Part shown: piece after piece, positions 33,188 to 41,685 of the stretch | Position numbering within the stretch: the stretch's first letter is position 1 | How the letters are laid out: the number at the start of each line of letters is the position of its first letter | Source: an uncultured Draconibacterium sp. | GTDB taxonomy: Bacteria > Bacteroidota > Bacteroidia > Bacteroidales > Prolixibacteraceae | Direction of reading: 5' to 3' | Assembly: GCF_963674925.1 (NCBI RefSeq) | Contig: NZ_OY771645.1 | Coordinates: 99,475 to 163,474 of the forward strand | DNA: 64,000 nucleotides | Program-made: the position numbers and the translations under genes | The notes under the pieces: generated by a model | Told to the model about the DNA's origin: nothing | What the model saw: the letters and a program-made list of their open reading frames with translations, nothing else | Database searches by the model: none

Positions 33188-33628
33188 ATGAAACTAGCAA
33201 AAAGAAACGAACCGTATTTTCCATCAGTCTTTGACAGGTTTTTCAACAATGAACTGATGGATTGGAATCACTCGAATTTTTCGAGCACAAACACTTCGTT
33301 GCCGGCAGTTAACGTAAAAGAAACCGATGATGATTTTGTTATCGAAGTTGCAGCTCCGGGAATGAGCAAAAATGATTTTAACGTGAACTTTAAAAATAAC
33401 GTGCTCACCATTTCTTCAGAAAAGAAAAACGAAAAAGAAGAAAAAAATGAGAACTACACACGTAAAGAGTTTAGTTACCAATCGTTTCAACGTTCGTTCA
33501 CGGTTGCCGACAATGCTGTAGTTGGCGAAAAGATTTCGGCCAAATATGATAACGGAATCTTACATATTGTTCTGCCAAAACGCGATGAAGTAAAACCACA
33601 GCCTGAAAGACAGATTAAAATTTCTTAA
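33188..33628 (+). CDS. Small heat shock protein, Hsp20/alpha-crystallin family
   Basis: This 146-residue ATP-independent chaperone prevents aggregation of unfolded proteins. An N-terminal segment (FDRFFNNELMDWN) precedes the alpha-crystallin domain at about residues 37-130 (LPAVNVKETDDDFVIEVAAPG, NVLTISSEKKNEKEE, and the GILHIVLPKRDE strand). The C-terminal oligomerisation motif is probably in RQIKIS. It is monocistronic with its own terminator and an unusually strong ribosome binding site. Confidence 0.95.
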   Translation: MKLAKRNEPYFPSVFDRFFNNELMDWNHSNFSSTNTSLPAVNVKETDDDFVIEVAAPGMSKNDFNVNFKNNVLTISSEKKNEKEEKNENYTRKEFSYQSFQRSFTVADNAVVGEKISAKYDNGILHIVLPKRDEVKPQPERQIKIS

Positions 33629-33640
33629 TGATTGATCAAC

Positions 33641-33677
33641 ACGTCGCTCACAGATTGTGGGCGACGTTTTTTTTTTT
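33641..33677 (+). terminator. Intrinsic terminator after hsp20
   Basis: ACGTCGCTCACA pairs with TGTGGGCGACGT (12 bp with one G-U pair) around a 3-nt loop, followed by a run of eleven T. It starts 12 nt after the stop codon. Confidence 0.92.
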
Positions 33678-33702
33678 GATTACTCGTTTCGGGAACCAAG
33701 CT

Positions 33703-34089
33703 TCATCCCCTCTTCTCCTCTTTTAAAACCCAATGAATTGCAGCATCCATTGTACTAAACGGCCGGGATTCATAACCTTTATCCTGAAGTCGAATTAACA
33801 TGGGATACACGATATCATCGGGATTTTCCGTAATTATTGCGATTCTTTTATTTTCAAAAACTTCAGGATGTTGCCGGTAAAATTCGGGAATTTCAATATG
33901 TCTGCCCGGCTCAATATCAAAATGAGCAGCCCGATAGTCAAGTATAAATCCAATCGTATCTGCCGGAAATAAGTTCTTCTCCATAGCATCCAGCCAGGAT
34001 TTTTTCACATCGTTAACGGTTATTAAACCGAAGTAGGACTTAAATACGATACAATCTTTGTATTCATATTTAAATTTCTCTGCATCCAT
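33703..34089 (-). CDS. Conserved hypothetical protein, STAS/SpoIIAA-like fold suspected
   Basis: This 128-residue soluble protein has no signal peptide or membrane segment. The alternation of strands and helices (KDCIVFKSYFGLITVNDVKKS, split at the Y-F-G; FILDYRAAHFDIEPG; RIAIITENPDD; FSTMDAAIHWVLKEE) resembles the small STAS-like proteins common in Bacteroidota, in which FILDYR occupies the central strand. I cannot assign a partner or function. It is monocistronic and convergent with hsp20. Confidence 0.6.
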   Translation of the reverse strand: MDAEKFKYEYKDCIVFKSYFGLITVNDVKKSWLDAMEKNLFPADTIGFILDYRAAHFDIEPGRHIEIPEFYRQHPEVFENKRIAIITENPDDIVYPMLIRLQDKGYESRPFSTMDAAIHWVLKEEKRG

Positions 34090-34287
34090 AGAATTATAAA
34101 GTTGTTTTGCGTCGGGATAAAACTACAAAATAAGATTCTCTAAATTAAGATTGCCGTTTACTTTTACCAACAATCAACAGTTAGTGAACTTCATATCCCA
34201 ACACCGGACCGGTCGAACAATCGATTTAGCCCGGCAGCTTAGATTTTAACCCTCTTATATCTTCTGTGCCGCATTCAGCTCCGGCCG

Positions 34288-35244
34288 TTAATAATTCCCT
34301 TTTTGCTTTTCGAACCGAATCTTGAAGTAAATCCGGTATAAATCATCATCATCGTAATAATCAACCCAATCAATATTTCCTTCACCAAACTGTTTGGTGA
34401 GTTCATAACCAAAAGTAATCCTCCCCCACGAAATTTCTGTTCCCATGCGGATGTCTGATTTTAATCCTGAACGATGCAAACGAAAATCTCCTGCTCCTGC
34501 AAAATCAAACGAAAACAATCTGTTTGAAAGCGGAAACCTAAAAAGATGTAAGGTCAGATCATTTTCAAAGAATATCCAGTTACCGGCATACTCGTCACAT
34601 AAGTTTACGCCTAATTCGCTAACAAGGGTATGCGGCGTGTAACCCGACTTTGGAAAGAGATTCAAATAATAACTCACTGCAGGATTAAAGTACAGGAAAT
34701 GAGTTAATACATCTCGTCCTTCAATAATTTGGCCATGTTGTTTTCCAAAACTATCAATGATTTTGTGAATTCCACCGGCACCATCATTTCCTCCCTGAAT
34801 CCACAAAGCCAAACCGGGAATTGGTTCTTTCTTGTTTAAAATACCGGGGCCTCCCGACAATTGAATGGCCAGGTTCTTGGTCAAAAACTTCACCCAGGAA
34901 AATTCGGCAGTACTAATTTCAGTAAACGATTCGCCTCTGTAGTAACGGCCATTTTCATCAAAACGCTGGCTATATTCCCGGTGTGTATAAAGATCGGTTC
35001 TGATTCCAAACGAAAGTAAACGCTGTTTCTCTGTTTTTTGATTAAAAAAGGCTTTTACTAAAAACGAAGAAGTAAATGCCACATCGTTTGACTTGCCGGA
35101 GAAAAGCAAATCGATATCATTTATATGTTGAAGAAGTACGTGACTCTTTTCAAAATAAGATTCATTTCCATTTAAACTGCTTTGCGAAAAACAGTTGTTG
35201 GCGAACAGAAAAATAACGAGTATAAAAACGATTGATTTCAACAC
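34288..35244 (-). CDS. Secreted protein, probable outer membrane beta-barrel, function unknown
   Basis: This 318-residue protein has a clear signal peptide (MLKSIVFILVIFLFANNCFS, cut near FSQSS). The mature part alternates hydrophobic/aromatic and polar residues with Tyr/Phe/Trp-rich strands (FSWVKFLTKNLAIQLSGGPG, ISWGRITFGYELTKQFGEG) and ends in YRIYFKIRFEKQKGNY. This resembles an outer-membrane barrel or lipid-modifying barrel enzyme, but I recognise no catalytic motif. No operon partner is seen. Confidence 0.6.
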   Translation of the reverse strand: MLKSIVFILVIFLFANNCFSQSSLNGNESYFEKSHVLLQHINDIDLLFSGKSNDVAFTSSFLVKAFFNQKTEKQRLLSFGIRTDLYTHREYSQRFDENGRYYRGESFTEISTAEFSWVKFLTKNLAIQLSGGPGILNKKEPIPGLALWIQGGNDGAGGIHKIIDSFGKQHGQIIEGRDVLTHFLYFNPAVSYYLNLFPKSGYTPHTLVSELGVNLCDEYAGNWIFFENDLTLHLFRFPLSNRLFSFDFAGAGDFRLHRSGLKSDIRMGTEISWGRITFGYELTKQFGEGNIDWVDYYDDDDLYRIYFKIRFEKQKGNY

Positions 35245-35653
35245 AATTCTTTCAATTCATGAATTAACATTAGGACATTCCCACCACCAATAAAATCAGG
35301 CAGTCAATATATGAACACAATTTCTAATATGTACACCACAACAGATCATCCTGTAACTTGTTTATTTTTTTTTAACACTATTTTTATCTCAGGAATTGGC
35401 CTTAGTTGTATATCATCGTAAAAAACTGATCCGTGGATTACACCATTAATCTGAAACACTGTTATATTATTAAAAGTAACTAAAACAGGGCATAATTTCT
35501 TAATGAATTCCTAATAAGCTGTTATTCTTTGTTAACATCATAATTCGTTTCGCTGTTACTTAATTTTTTTTAACAAAAGAATAGGGAAATAAACGTCATA
35601 ATGCTTTAAATTCGTGCCTTCGAAAAAAATTAGCAAATAAATTTATAAAAGAT
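35245..35653. other. Intergenic region upstream of the bat operon
   Basis: About 400 nt of AT-rich DNA without a supported gene. TAAATTCG at 35607-35614 is a possible -7 element for moxR, one mismatch from TAnnTTTG, with a leader of about 35 nt. Nothing else was recognised. Confidence 0.4.
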
Positions 35654-36649
35654 ATGAATCAAGCAGTTGATATCAAAGAATTGAATGAGAGAATTCAGAG
35701 AGAGAGTTCGTTTGTGGATATGATCTCCATGGAAATGAACAAGGTGATTGTAGGACAAAAACACCTGGTTGAAAGCTTGCTGATCGGCTTACTTTCAAAC
35801 GGACATATTTTATTGGAAGGTGTACCGGGATTGGCAAAAACACTTGCCATTAAATCCTTGTCGCAAACAATCAGTGCTAAATTTTCACGTATTCAGTTTA
35901 CGCCCGACCTACTGCCTGCCGACGTTCTGGGAACAATGATCTACAGTCAGAAGAGAGAAGAGTTCAGCATTAAGAAAGGACCGATCTTCGCCAATTTTGT
36001 ATTGGCTGATGAGATCAACCGTGCTCCGGCAAAAGTGCAATCGGCACTGCTCGAAGCCATGCAGGAACGCCAGATTACCATCGGCGACCAGACGTTCAAA
36101 TTAGACGAACCTTTCCTGGTAATGGCCACACAAAACCCGATTGAGCAGGAAGGTACTTACCCGCTGCCTGAAGCGCAGGTCGACCGTTTTATGCTGAAAG
36201 TGGTGATCAACTACCCGAAAAAAGAGGAAGAGCGTCAGATCATCAATCAAAACCTGCTGGCACAATTCCCTGAAACATCAACAATTCTGAAACCGGAAGA
36301 CATTATTAAAGCCCGCAACGTGGTGAAAGATGTGTATATGGATGAAAAAATTCAGAAGTACATCGTTGACATTGTGTTTGCAACACGCGAGCCTAACGAA
36401 TATAAACTGGAAAAATACACCGATATGATCGCTTACGGAGCATCGCCAAGGGCAGGAATCAGCCTGGCACAAGCTGCAAAAGCTTTTGCTTTTATCAAGC
36501 GCCGCGGTTATGTTATTCCTGAAGATGTGCGCGCCGTTTGTCCTGATGTATTGCGTCACAGAATTGGACTGAGCTACGAAGCGGAGGCCAACAACATTAC
36601 ACAGGAAGAAATTATTACCGACATATTGAACCAGGTAGAAGTACCTTAA
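35654..36649 (+). CDS. moxR: MoxR-family AAA+ ATPase of the bat operon
   Basis: This 331-residue AAA+ ATPase has Walker A GVPGLAKT near residues 55-62, Walker B FVLADEINRAPAKVQSALLE and sensor 1 in FLVMATQNPIEQEGTYPLPE. MoxR proteins act as chaperones with von Willebrand factor A (VWA) proteins. Here it heads an operon with DUF58 and four Bat-type proteins, the standard Bacteroidota arrangement linked to oxygen and stress tolerance. It probably folds or activates the VWA-domain products that follow. Confidence 0.93.
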   Translation: MNQAVDIKELNERIQRESSFVDMISMEMNKVIVGQKHLVESLLIGLLSNGHILLEGVPGLAKTLAIKSLSQTISAKFSRIQFTPDLLPADVLGTMIYSQKREEFSIKKGPIFANFVLADEINRAPAKVQSALLEAMQERQITIGDQTFKLDEPFLVMATQNPIEQEGTYPLPEAQVDRFMLKVVINYPKKEEERQIINQNLLAQFPETSTILKPEDIIKARNVVKDVYMDEKIQKYIVDIVFATREPNEYKLEKYTDMIAYGASPRAGISLAQAAKAFAFIKRRGYVIPEDVRAVCPDVLRHRIGLSYEAEANNITQEEIITDILNQVEVP

Positions 36650-36657
36650 ACGGTTAC

Positions 36658-36733
36658 AAGTTACAGGATACAGGTTGCAGGTTGGAATCGGCCTGAACCT
36701 GCATCATGAAACGTGGAACATGAAACAAATTTC
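36658..36733. repeat. Intergenic hairpin-forming repeat between moxR and the DUF58 gene
   Basis: A run of GTTACAGG/CAGGTTGCAGGTT-like words is followed by AACCTGC, so GCAGGTT and AACCTGC can pair. Related words recur in the batB-batC gap at 40676-40745, which suggests a dispersed intergenic repeat placed inside the operon. Confidence 0.5.
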
Positions 36734-37612
36734 ATGGAGACAACTGATTTATTAAAAAAAGTACGGAAGATTGAAATTAAAACACGTGGTTTGTCGCGCA
36801 ATATTTTTGCCGGCGAATACCACAGTGCTTTTAAAGGGCGCGGTATGGCCTTCTCGGAGGTACGTGAATACCAGTTTGGCGACGACATTCGTAACATCGA
36901 CTGGAACGTTACCGCCCGCTACAGTCATCCTTACGTGAAAATATTTGAAGAGGAACGCGAACTCACCGTGATGTTGCTGATTGATGTGAGTGGCTCGCGC
37001 GAATTTGGTTCGTTTGAAAAGCTGAAGAAAAATGTGATTACAGAACTGTCTGCAGTGCTTTCGTTTTCGGCGATTCAAAACAACGACAAAATCGGAGTGA
37101 TCTTCTTTTCGGACAAGATCGAGAAATTTATTCCGCCGAAAAAAGGGAAAAGCCACATTTTGCGTATTATTCGCGAACTGATCGACTTTCACCCGGAAAG
37201 CAACGGCACCGACATTACAGAAGCTGTTCGTTACATGACCAACGCCATTAAAAAGCGCTGTACTGCTTTTATTATTTCCGATTTTATGGACGATAACAAA
37301 GACCTGGAAATGGCTCTTTCTATCGCCAACAACAAGCACGACATGGTAGCGCTGAATATATACGACAAGCGCGAAACAGAACTGCCATCTATTGGAATGA
37401 TAAAGTTGAAAGACGCTGAAAAAGGCAACTACGTTTGGGTAGACAGCAGCTCGCGTAAAACACGTAAACTTTATGCCGACTGGTGGATAAAACACATGGG
37501 TCGGCTGGATGTGATGTTCAAAAAAAGTGGTGTTGATTATGTATCGATAAACACCAACGAAGACTATGTAAAATCGTTAATGACTTTGTTTAAGAGACGG
37601 GCATTAAAATAG
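36734..37612 (+). CDS. DUF58 protein with VWA-like MIDAS motif
   Basis: This 292-residue cytoplasmic protein contains the DUF58 core (FSEVREYQFGDDIRNIDWNV) and a VWA-type domain with MIDAS residues in LLIDVSGSREF, followed by GTDITEAVRYM and FIISDFMDD. The ATG at 36734 (METTDLLKK) is used; the open frame extends 7 codons to a GTG in repeat DNA. DUF58 proteins are normally encoded directly after moxR. The molecular function is unknown, but they are probable MoxR clients. Confidence 0.88.
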   Translation: METTDLLKKVRKIEIKTRGLSRNIFAGEYHSAFKGRGMAFSEVREYQFGDDIRNIDWNVTARYSHPYVKIFEEERELTVMLLIDVSGSREFGSFEKLKKNVITELSAVLSFSAIQNNDKIGVIFFSDKIEKFIPPKKGKSHILRIIRELIDFHPESNGTDITEAVRYMTNAIKKRCTAFIISDFMDDNKDLEMALSIANNKHDMVALNIYDKRETELPSIGMIKLKDAEKGNYVWVDSSSRKTRKLYADWWIKHMGRLDVMFKKSGVDYVSINTNEDYVKSLMTLFKRRALK

Positions 37613-37618
37613 AGAAGC

Positions 37619-38626
37619 ATGCAATTGAGACTAAAAATACTATTTCTGTTTACAGCAATTTTAATTGCAGGAACAACGCAGGCACAGCGCATTAAAGCCA
37701 CTGCCAGCCTTGATTCTGCAAATATTCTGATTGGCGACCAGGTAAAACTTTTCCTGGAAGTTGATCATCCGAAAGATGTAAACATACAGTTTCCGGCAGT
37801 TCCGGATACGATTAACGACTTGATTGAAGTGATCAGCCGTTCGGGTGTCGACACTTTTGAATTGGACGATGAGAAGCTGATGAAACAAATTCAGGCCTAC
37901 ACCATTACCAGTTTCGACAGTGGAAGCTACCGGATTCCGCCCTACTGGTTTAAAATCGATGTGGACGGAACGATCGACTCCATTCCCAGCAATGGTGTGA
38001 CACTGAATGTTTATACCATGGAGATCGACACCACAAAAGGGCCGACAGATATTAAAATGCCATACGATGCTCCGCTGACTTTAAAGGAAGTTACGCCTTA
38101 CATTTTGGGAGTGATTCTTATCGGAGCGATTATATTCTTCCTGTTATATTCAATTAAGCGGAAGAAAAACAACAAGCCGATATTTGCGCGTCCACAAAAA
38201 CCAAAAGAACCGGCGCATATTATTGCGTTACGGGAACTTGACCGTATTAAAACGGAAAAAGTGTGGCAGAAAGGCAAGACAAAACAATATTACAGCGAGC
38301 TTACCGACACACTGCGCGAATATATTGAAGATCGTTTTGGTATTCGGGCAATGGAGCAAACCAGCGACGAAACCATTGAAAGTTTCCGCCAACAAAAAGG
38401 ACTGGTTAGCGATAAAAACTTTGCGAATCTTACACAACTGCTGCAAACGGCCGACCTGGTAAAATTTGCCAAGTATCAGCCGCTGCCCGACGACGATAAC
38501 CTGTCGCTGGTAAATGCCTATTTCTTTGTGAACGACACGAAAAAAGAGGAACAGAAAAAGGCTGATAGCAAAGACGCTGACAAAGGAGATGATGATGAAA
38601 ATGTTGAAGAAGTTGAGATAAAATAA
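37619..38626 (+). CDS. Membrane-anchored BatD-like/DUF4381-type protein of the bat operon
   Basis: This 335-residue protein has a signal peptide (ending TTQAQ) and a periplasmic Ig-like region at about 22-155 (SANILIGDQVKLFLEVDHPKD, split). One membrane helix lies at about 162-182 (YILGVILIGAIIFFLLYS), and a cytoplasmic tail with REYIEDRFGIRAMEQTSDE ends in an acidic/Lys-rich stretch (KKADSKDADKGDDDENVEE). The topology matches the small protein between DUF58 and batA in many Bacteroidota. The function is unknown; it probably joins the VWA proteins in one membrane complex. Confidence 0.78.
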   Translation: MQLRLKILFLFTAILIAGTTQAQRIKATASLDSANILIGDQVKLFLEVDHPKDVNIQFPAVPDTINDLIEVISRSGVDTFELDDEKLMKQIQAYTITSFDSGSYRIPPYWFKIDVDGTIDSIPSNGVTLNVYTMEIDTTKGPTDIKMPYDAPLTLKEVTPYILGVILIGAIIFFLLYSIKRKKNNKPIFARPQKPKEPAHIIALRELDRIKTEKVWQKGKTKQYYSELTDTLREYIEDRFGIRAMEQTSDETIESFRQQKGLVSDKNFANLTQLLQTADLVKFAKYQPLPDDDNLSLVNAYFFVNDTKKEEQKKADSKDADKGDDDENVEEVEIK

Positions 38627-38632
38627 AAAGAG

Positions 38633-39628
38633 ATGTTTGAAGGATTGACATTTAAAAACCCTGAGCTGTTTCACATTCTGTGGGTATTGATTCCCATGGT
38701 GGCGTGGTATGTGTTCAGGCAGAAAAAAAATACCGCAAGCATCCAGGTTTCATCCACTGCTTCGGTACTAAAAGCCCCAAAAACCATAAGGCATTATTTA
38801 CGCCACCTGATATTTGTATGCCTGCTAATCGCAATCAGTTTTTTTGTGGTTGTTCTGGCCCGTCCGCAATCCTCGAGAAACTGGGAAAAAAGTGAAACAG
38901 AAGGTATCGACATCGTTATTGCGCTTGATATTTCAAGCTCGATGCTGGCACAGGATTTTCAGCCCGACCGCCTGGAGGCTGCAAAAAATGTGGCAATGGA
39001 ATTTATTGCGGGGCGTGAATACGACAGAATGGGCCTGGTGGTTTTTGCCGGCGAAGCATTTACGCAGTGTCCGCTGACAACCGACCGTGCCGTGTTGCTC
39101 AACCTGTTTAAAGATATTGAAAGTGGCATGATTGAAGATGGAACAGCTATCGGAAACGGACTGGCCACATCGGTTGCCCGCCTAAAAGACAGTGAAGCCA
39201 TCAGCCGCGTGGTAATTTTATTAACCGACGGAGAAAATAACCGCGGGGAAGTTGCTCCGGTTACAGCTGCCGAAATTGCCAAAACTTTTGGTATTCGTGT
39301 TTACACGGTTGGCGTAGGAAGCATCGGAACGGCACCCTACCCTGTTCAAACACAGTTTGGGATTCAGCTGCGCGATATGCCGGTAAAAATTGACGAAGAA
39401 ACCTTGCAGGAAATATCGTCGCTTACCGATGGACAGTATTTCAGAGCAACCAGCAACACCAAGTTGGAAGAGATTTATAAAGAAATTGACGCATTGGAAA
39501 AATCAAAAATTGAAGTGCGCGAATTCAGCCGCAAGTCGGAAGAATTTATGCCGTTTGCCCTGCTTGGGGCACTGTTTTTGATCGTGAGTTTATTCCTGCG
39601 TTTAACGATATTCAGAAGTATCCCATAA
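38633..39628 (+). CDS. batA: VWA-domain membrane protein BatA
   Basis: This 331-residue protein has two N-terminal membrane helices (about 10-25 and 58-78), a VWA domain at about 90-290 with a perfect MIDAS motif (IALDISSSMLAQDFQPDRL), the GTAIGNGLATSVARLK threonine loop and LLTDGENNRGEV, and a C-terminal helix. BatA and BatB are membrane VWA proteins that probably bind each other or BatD. In Bacteroides the operon contributes to aerotolerance. It starts 6 nt after the previous gene. Confidence 0.9.
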   Translation: MFEGLTFKNPELFHILWVLIPMVAWYVFRQKKNTASIQVSSTASVLKAPKTIRHYLRHLIFVCLLIAISFFVVVLARPQSSRNWEKSETEGIDIVIALDISSSMLAQDFQPDRLEAAKNVAMEFIAGREYDRMGLVVFAGEAFTQCPLTTDRAVLLNLFKDIESGMIEDGTAIGNGLATSVARLKDSEAISRVVILLTDGENNRGEVAPVTAAEIAKTFGIRVYTVGVGSIGTAPYPVQTQFGIQLRDMPVKIDEETLQEISSLTDGQYFRATSNTKLEEIYKEIDALEKSKIEVREFSRKSEEFMPFALLGALFLIVSLFLRLTIFRSIP

Positions 39629-39640
39629 AAAGATAGAAGG

Positions 39641-40672
39641 ATGGAAATGTTTAGATTTGCAAATATCGAATACTTATGGGGATTGTTACTAATTCCGCTG
39701 CTGGCGCTGTTTTTTGCATGGTCGCGTATATCGCGCCGTCGTGCATTAAAAAAGTTTGGTCAGCAGGAAATTCTGAAACAACTGATGCCTTACAGCTCGG
39801 GCAACCGCCCTGTTGTTAAGTTTATCATACTGATGCTGGCACTGGCATTCTTTATTGTTGGAATTGCCCGCCCGCAGTTCGGTTCAAAACTAAAAACCGA
39901 GAAACGCGAAGGTGTTGAACTGATGATTGCGCTTGATGTGTCGAACAGTATGATGGCCGAAGACATTCAGCCCAACCGTTTGGAACGTGCAAAAAGAGCA
40001 ATTTCAAGGCTGGTAGACCGTTTAAAGGATGACAAGATCGGTTTGATTGTTTTTGCCGGCGACGCTTACACACAGCTGCCAATTACCACCGATTACAATT
40101 CAGCAAAACTGTTTTTGAATTCGGTGAATACGCAGATCGTTCCAAAACAGGGAACAGCCATTGGAGCCGCCATCGATTTGGCACGTAAATCGTTTACGCC
40201 AAACGGCGAAGCCAACAAAGCAATCATTATTATCACCGATGGAGAAAACCACGAAGACGACGCTTTGGCATCGGCAAAAGCCGCGTTGGATGAAGGTGCA
40301 ATTGTACACACTATTGGAATGGGATTGCCGTCAGGATCGCCAATCCCGGTGTTACGCAACGGCCAAACCGATTATTTGAAAGACCGTGACGGAAATGTAG
40401 TGGTAACAAAATTGAATGAACAAATGCTGGAGCAAATTGCTGCTGCCGGTGGAGGGATTTATGTACGCGCCAATAATGCACAGGTGGGACTAAATGCTTT
40501 GTTCGACGAAATAAATAAAATGGAAAAACAGGAAATGGAATCACGTACCTATTCGGAGTACGACGACCAGTTCCAGTATTTCTTTGCAGTGGGACTGTTT
40601 TTGCTGTTGCTGGAATTTGTAATTCTTGAACGCAAAAACAAGTATTTGAAGCGAATTAAGTTATTTGGATAA
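39641..40672 (+). CDS. batB: VWA-domain membrane protein BatB
   Basis: A 343-residue paralogue of the upstream protein with the same layout: helices near 12-28 and 58-75, a VWA domain with IALDVSNSMMAEDIQPNRL and GTAIGAAIDLARKSF, IITDGENHEDDAL, and a C-terminal helix followed by a basic tail (ERKNKYLKRIKLFG). The DxSxS residues are intact. Tandem batA-batB pairs are standard in Bacteroidota. Confidence 0.9.
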   Translation: MEMFRFANIEYLWGLLLIPLLALFFAWSRISRRRALKKFGQQEILKQLMPYSSGNRPVVKFIILMLALAFFIVGIARPQFGSKLKTEKREGVELMIALDVSNSMMAEDIQPNRLERAKRAISRLVDRLKDDKIGLIVFAGDAYTQLPITTDYNSAKLFLNSVNTQIVPKQGTAIGAAIDLARKSFTPNGEANKAIIIITDGENHEDDALASAKAALDEGAIVHTIGMGLPSGSPIPVLRNGQTDYLKDRDGNVVVTKLNEQMLEQIAAAGGGIYVRANNAQVGLNALFDEINKMEKQEMESRTYSEYDDQFQYFFAVGLFLLLLEFVILERKNKYLKRIKLFG

Positions 40673-40675
40673 CAC

Positions 40676-40745
40676 GTTACAGGTTACTGGATGCAGGTTA
40701 AAAGTTTGAGAAGAACCTGCAACGTGTAACTTGCAACCTGAAACG
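40676..40745. repeat. Intergenic hairpin-forming repeat between batB and batC
   Basis: ACACGTTACAGGTT and GTGTAACTTGCAACCTG flank an inner GCAGGTT/AACCTGC pair, giving a nested inverted repeat. The words are the same as those in the moxR-DUF58 gap. No T run follows, so it is not a normal terminator. Confidence 0.55.
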
Positions 40746-40753
40746 ATTTTAAG

Positions 40754-41581
40754 ATGAGACGAATATATTTCATACTATTTCTGCTAACGATTTCGGGGAT
40801 TGCTTTCGGGCAAAACGAACGGAAGTTTGTACGCAACGGTAACAAGTTGTTTATGGAAGCCGTGCGCGACACCATGAAAGTTGATACCATAAAATACAGT
40901 AATGCAGAAACCGAATACCGCAAGGCGCTGGAAAAACGCCCTGAAGACTTGAAGTGGAATTACAACCTGGCAGATGCCTTATATAAGCAGCAAAAATTTG
41001 AAGATGCCGAAGGTAAGTTTTCGGAGCTGGCAGAGAAAATGGAAGAACCGGTTGAACGTGCCCGAGTAAACCACAACCTGGGAAACACGCAGTTGATGCA
41101 GGAGAAACTGGATGAAAGTATCGAATCGTACAAGAAGGCGCTGCGTGAAAATCCCGATGATCTGGAAACAAAATACAACCTGGCCTATGCGCAAATGCTG
41201 AAAAAGAAAAAAGAACAGCAACAGCAGCAAAATCAAGGAGGAGGAGATGGCAACGGTGACGGGAAAGGTGATGGTAATAGCGGTCAGGATAAGAATGACC
41301 AGGACAAGAACCAAGATCAGAATAAAGATAAAAACGATCAGAATAAGGATAATCAGGATCAAAACAAAGATCAGGATCAGAATCAGCAAAATCAGGATCA
41401 AAACAAAGACCAAAATAAAGACCAGCAGCAACAGCAACAACCTCAGCAAAATAAAATTTCGAAACAGGATGCTGAGCAACTGTTACAGGCCTTGCAAAAC
41501 GATGAACGCGACATTCAGGATAAGGTGAAAAAAGCAAAAGCTGCCAAAGCCAAACGTACGCGATCGGAGAAAGAATGGTAG
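40754..41581 (+). CDS. batC: TPR protein BatC with long Gln/Asn/Asp/Lys-rich tail
   Basis: This 275-residue protein has a signal peptide (ending SGIAFGQ) and TPR repeats at about 45-150 (ETEYRKALEKRPEDLKWNYN, and DESIESYKKALRENPDDLET). An extreme low-complexity stretch follows at about 155-240, made of Gln, Asn, Asp, Lys and Gly in DQNKDQ-type units, and a short charged tail ends the protein. The TPRs presumably dock the periplasmic parts of BatA/B/D, and the linker is likely disordered. Low-complexity tails are common in BatC, but the near-pure DQNK composition is notable. Confidence 0.88.
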   Translation: MRRIYFILFLLTISGIAFGQNERKFVRNGNKLFMEAVRDTMKVDTIKYSNAETEYRKALEKRPEDLKWNYNLADALYKQQKFEDAEGKFSELAEKMEEPVERARVNHNLGNTQLMQEKLDESIESYKKALRENPDDLETKYNLAYAQMLKKKKEQQQQQNQGGGDGNGDGKGDGNSGQDKNDQDKNQDQNKDKNDQNKDNQDQNKDQDQNQQNQDQNKDQNKDQQQQQQPQQNKISKQDAEQLLQALQNDERDIQDKVKKAKAAKAKRTRSEKEW

Positions 41582-41685
41582 AGGAAACGATGAAGGATTA
41601 AAGATGAAAGATTAATTATTAAGGATTAATCGGATACATAAAGAAGCAATTGAACAAAAACAATAATTTTGTAGGCTTTGATACA

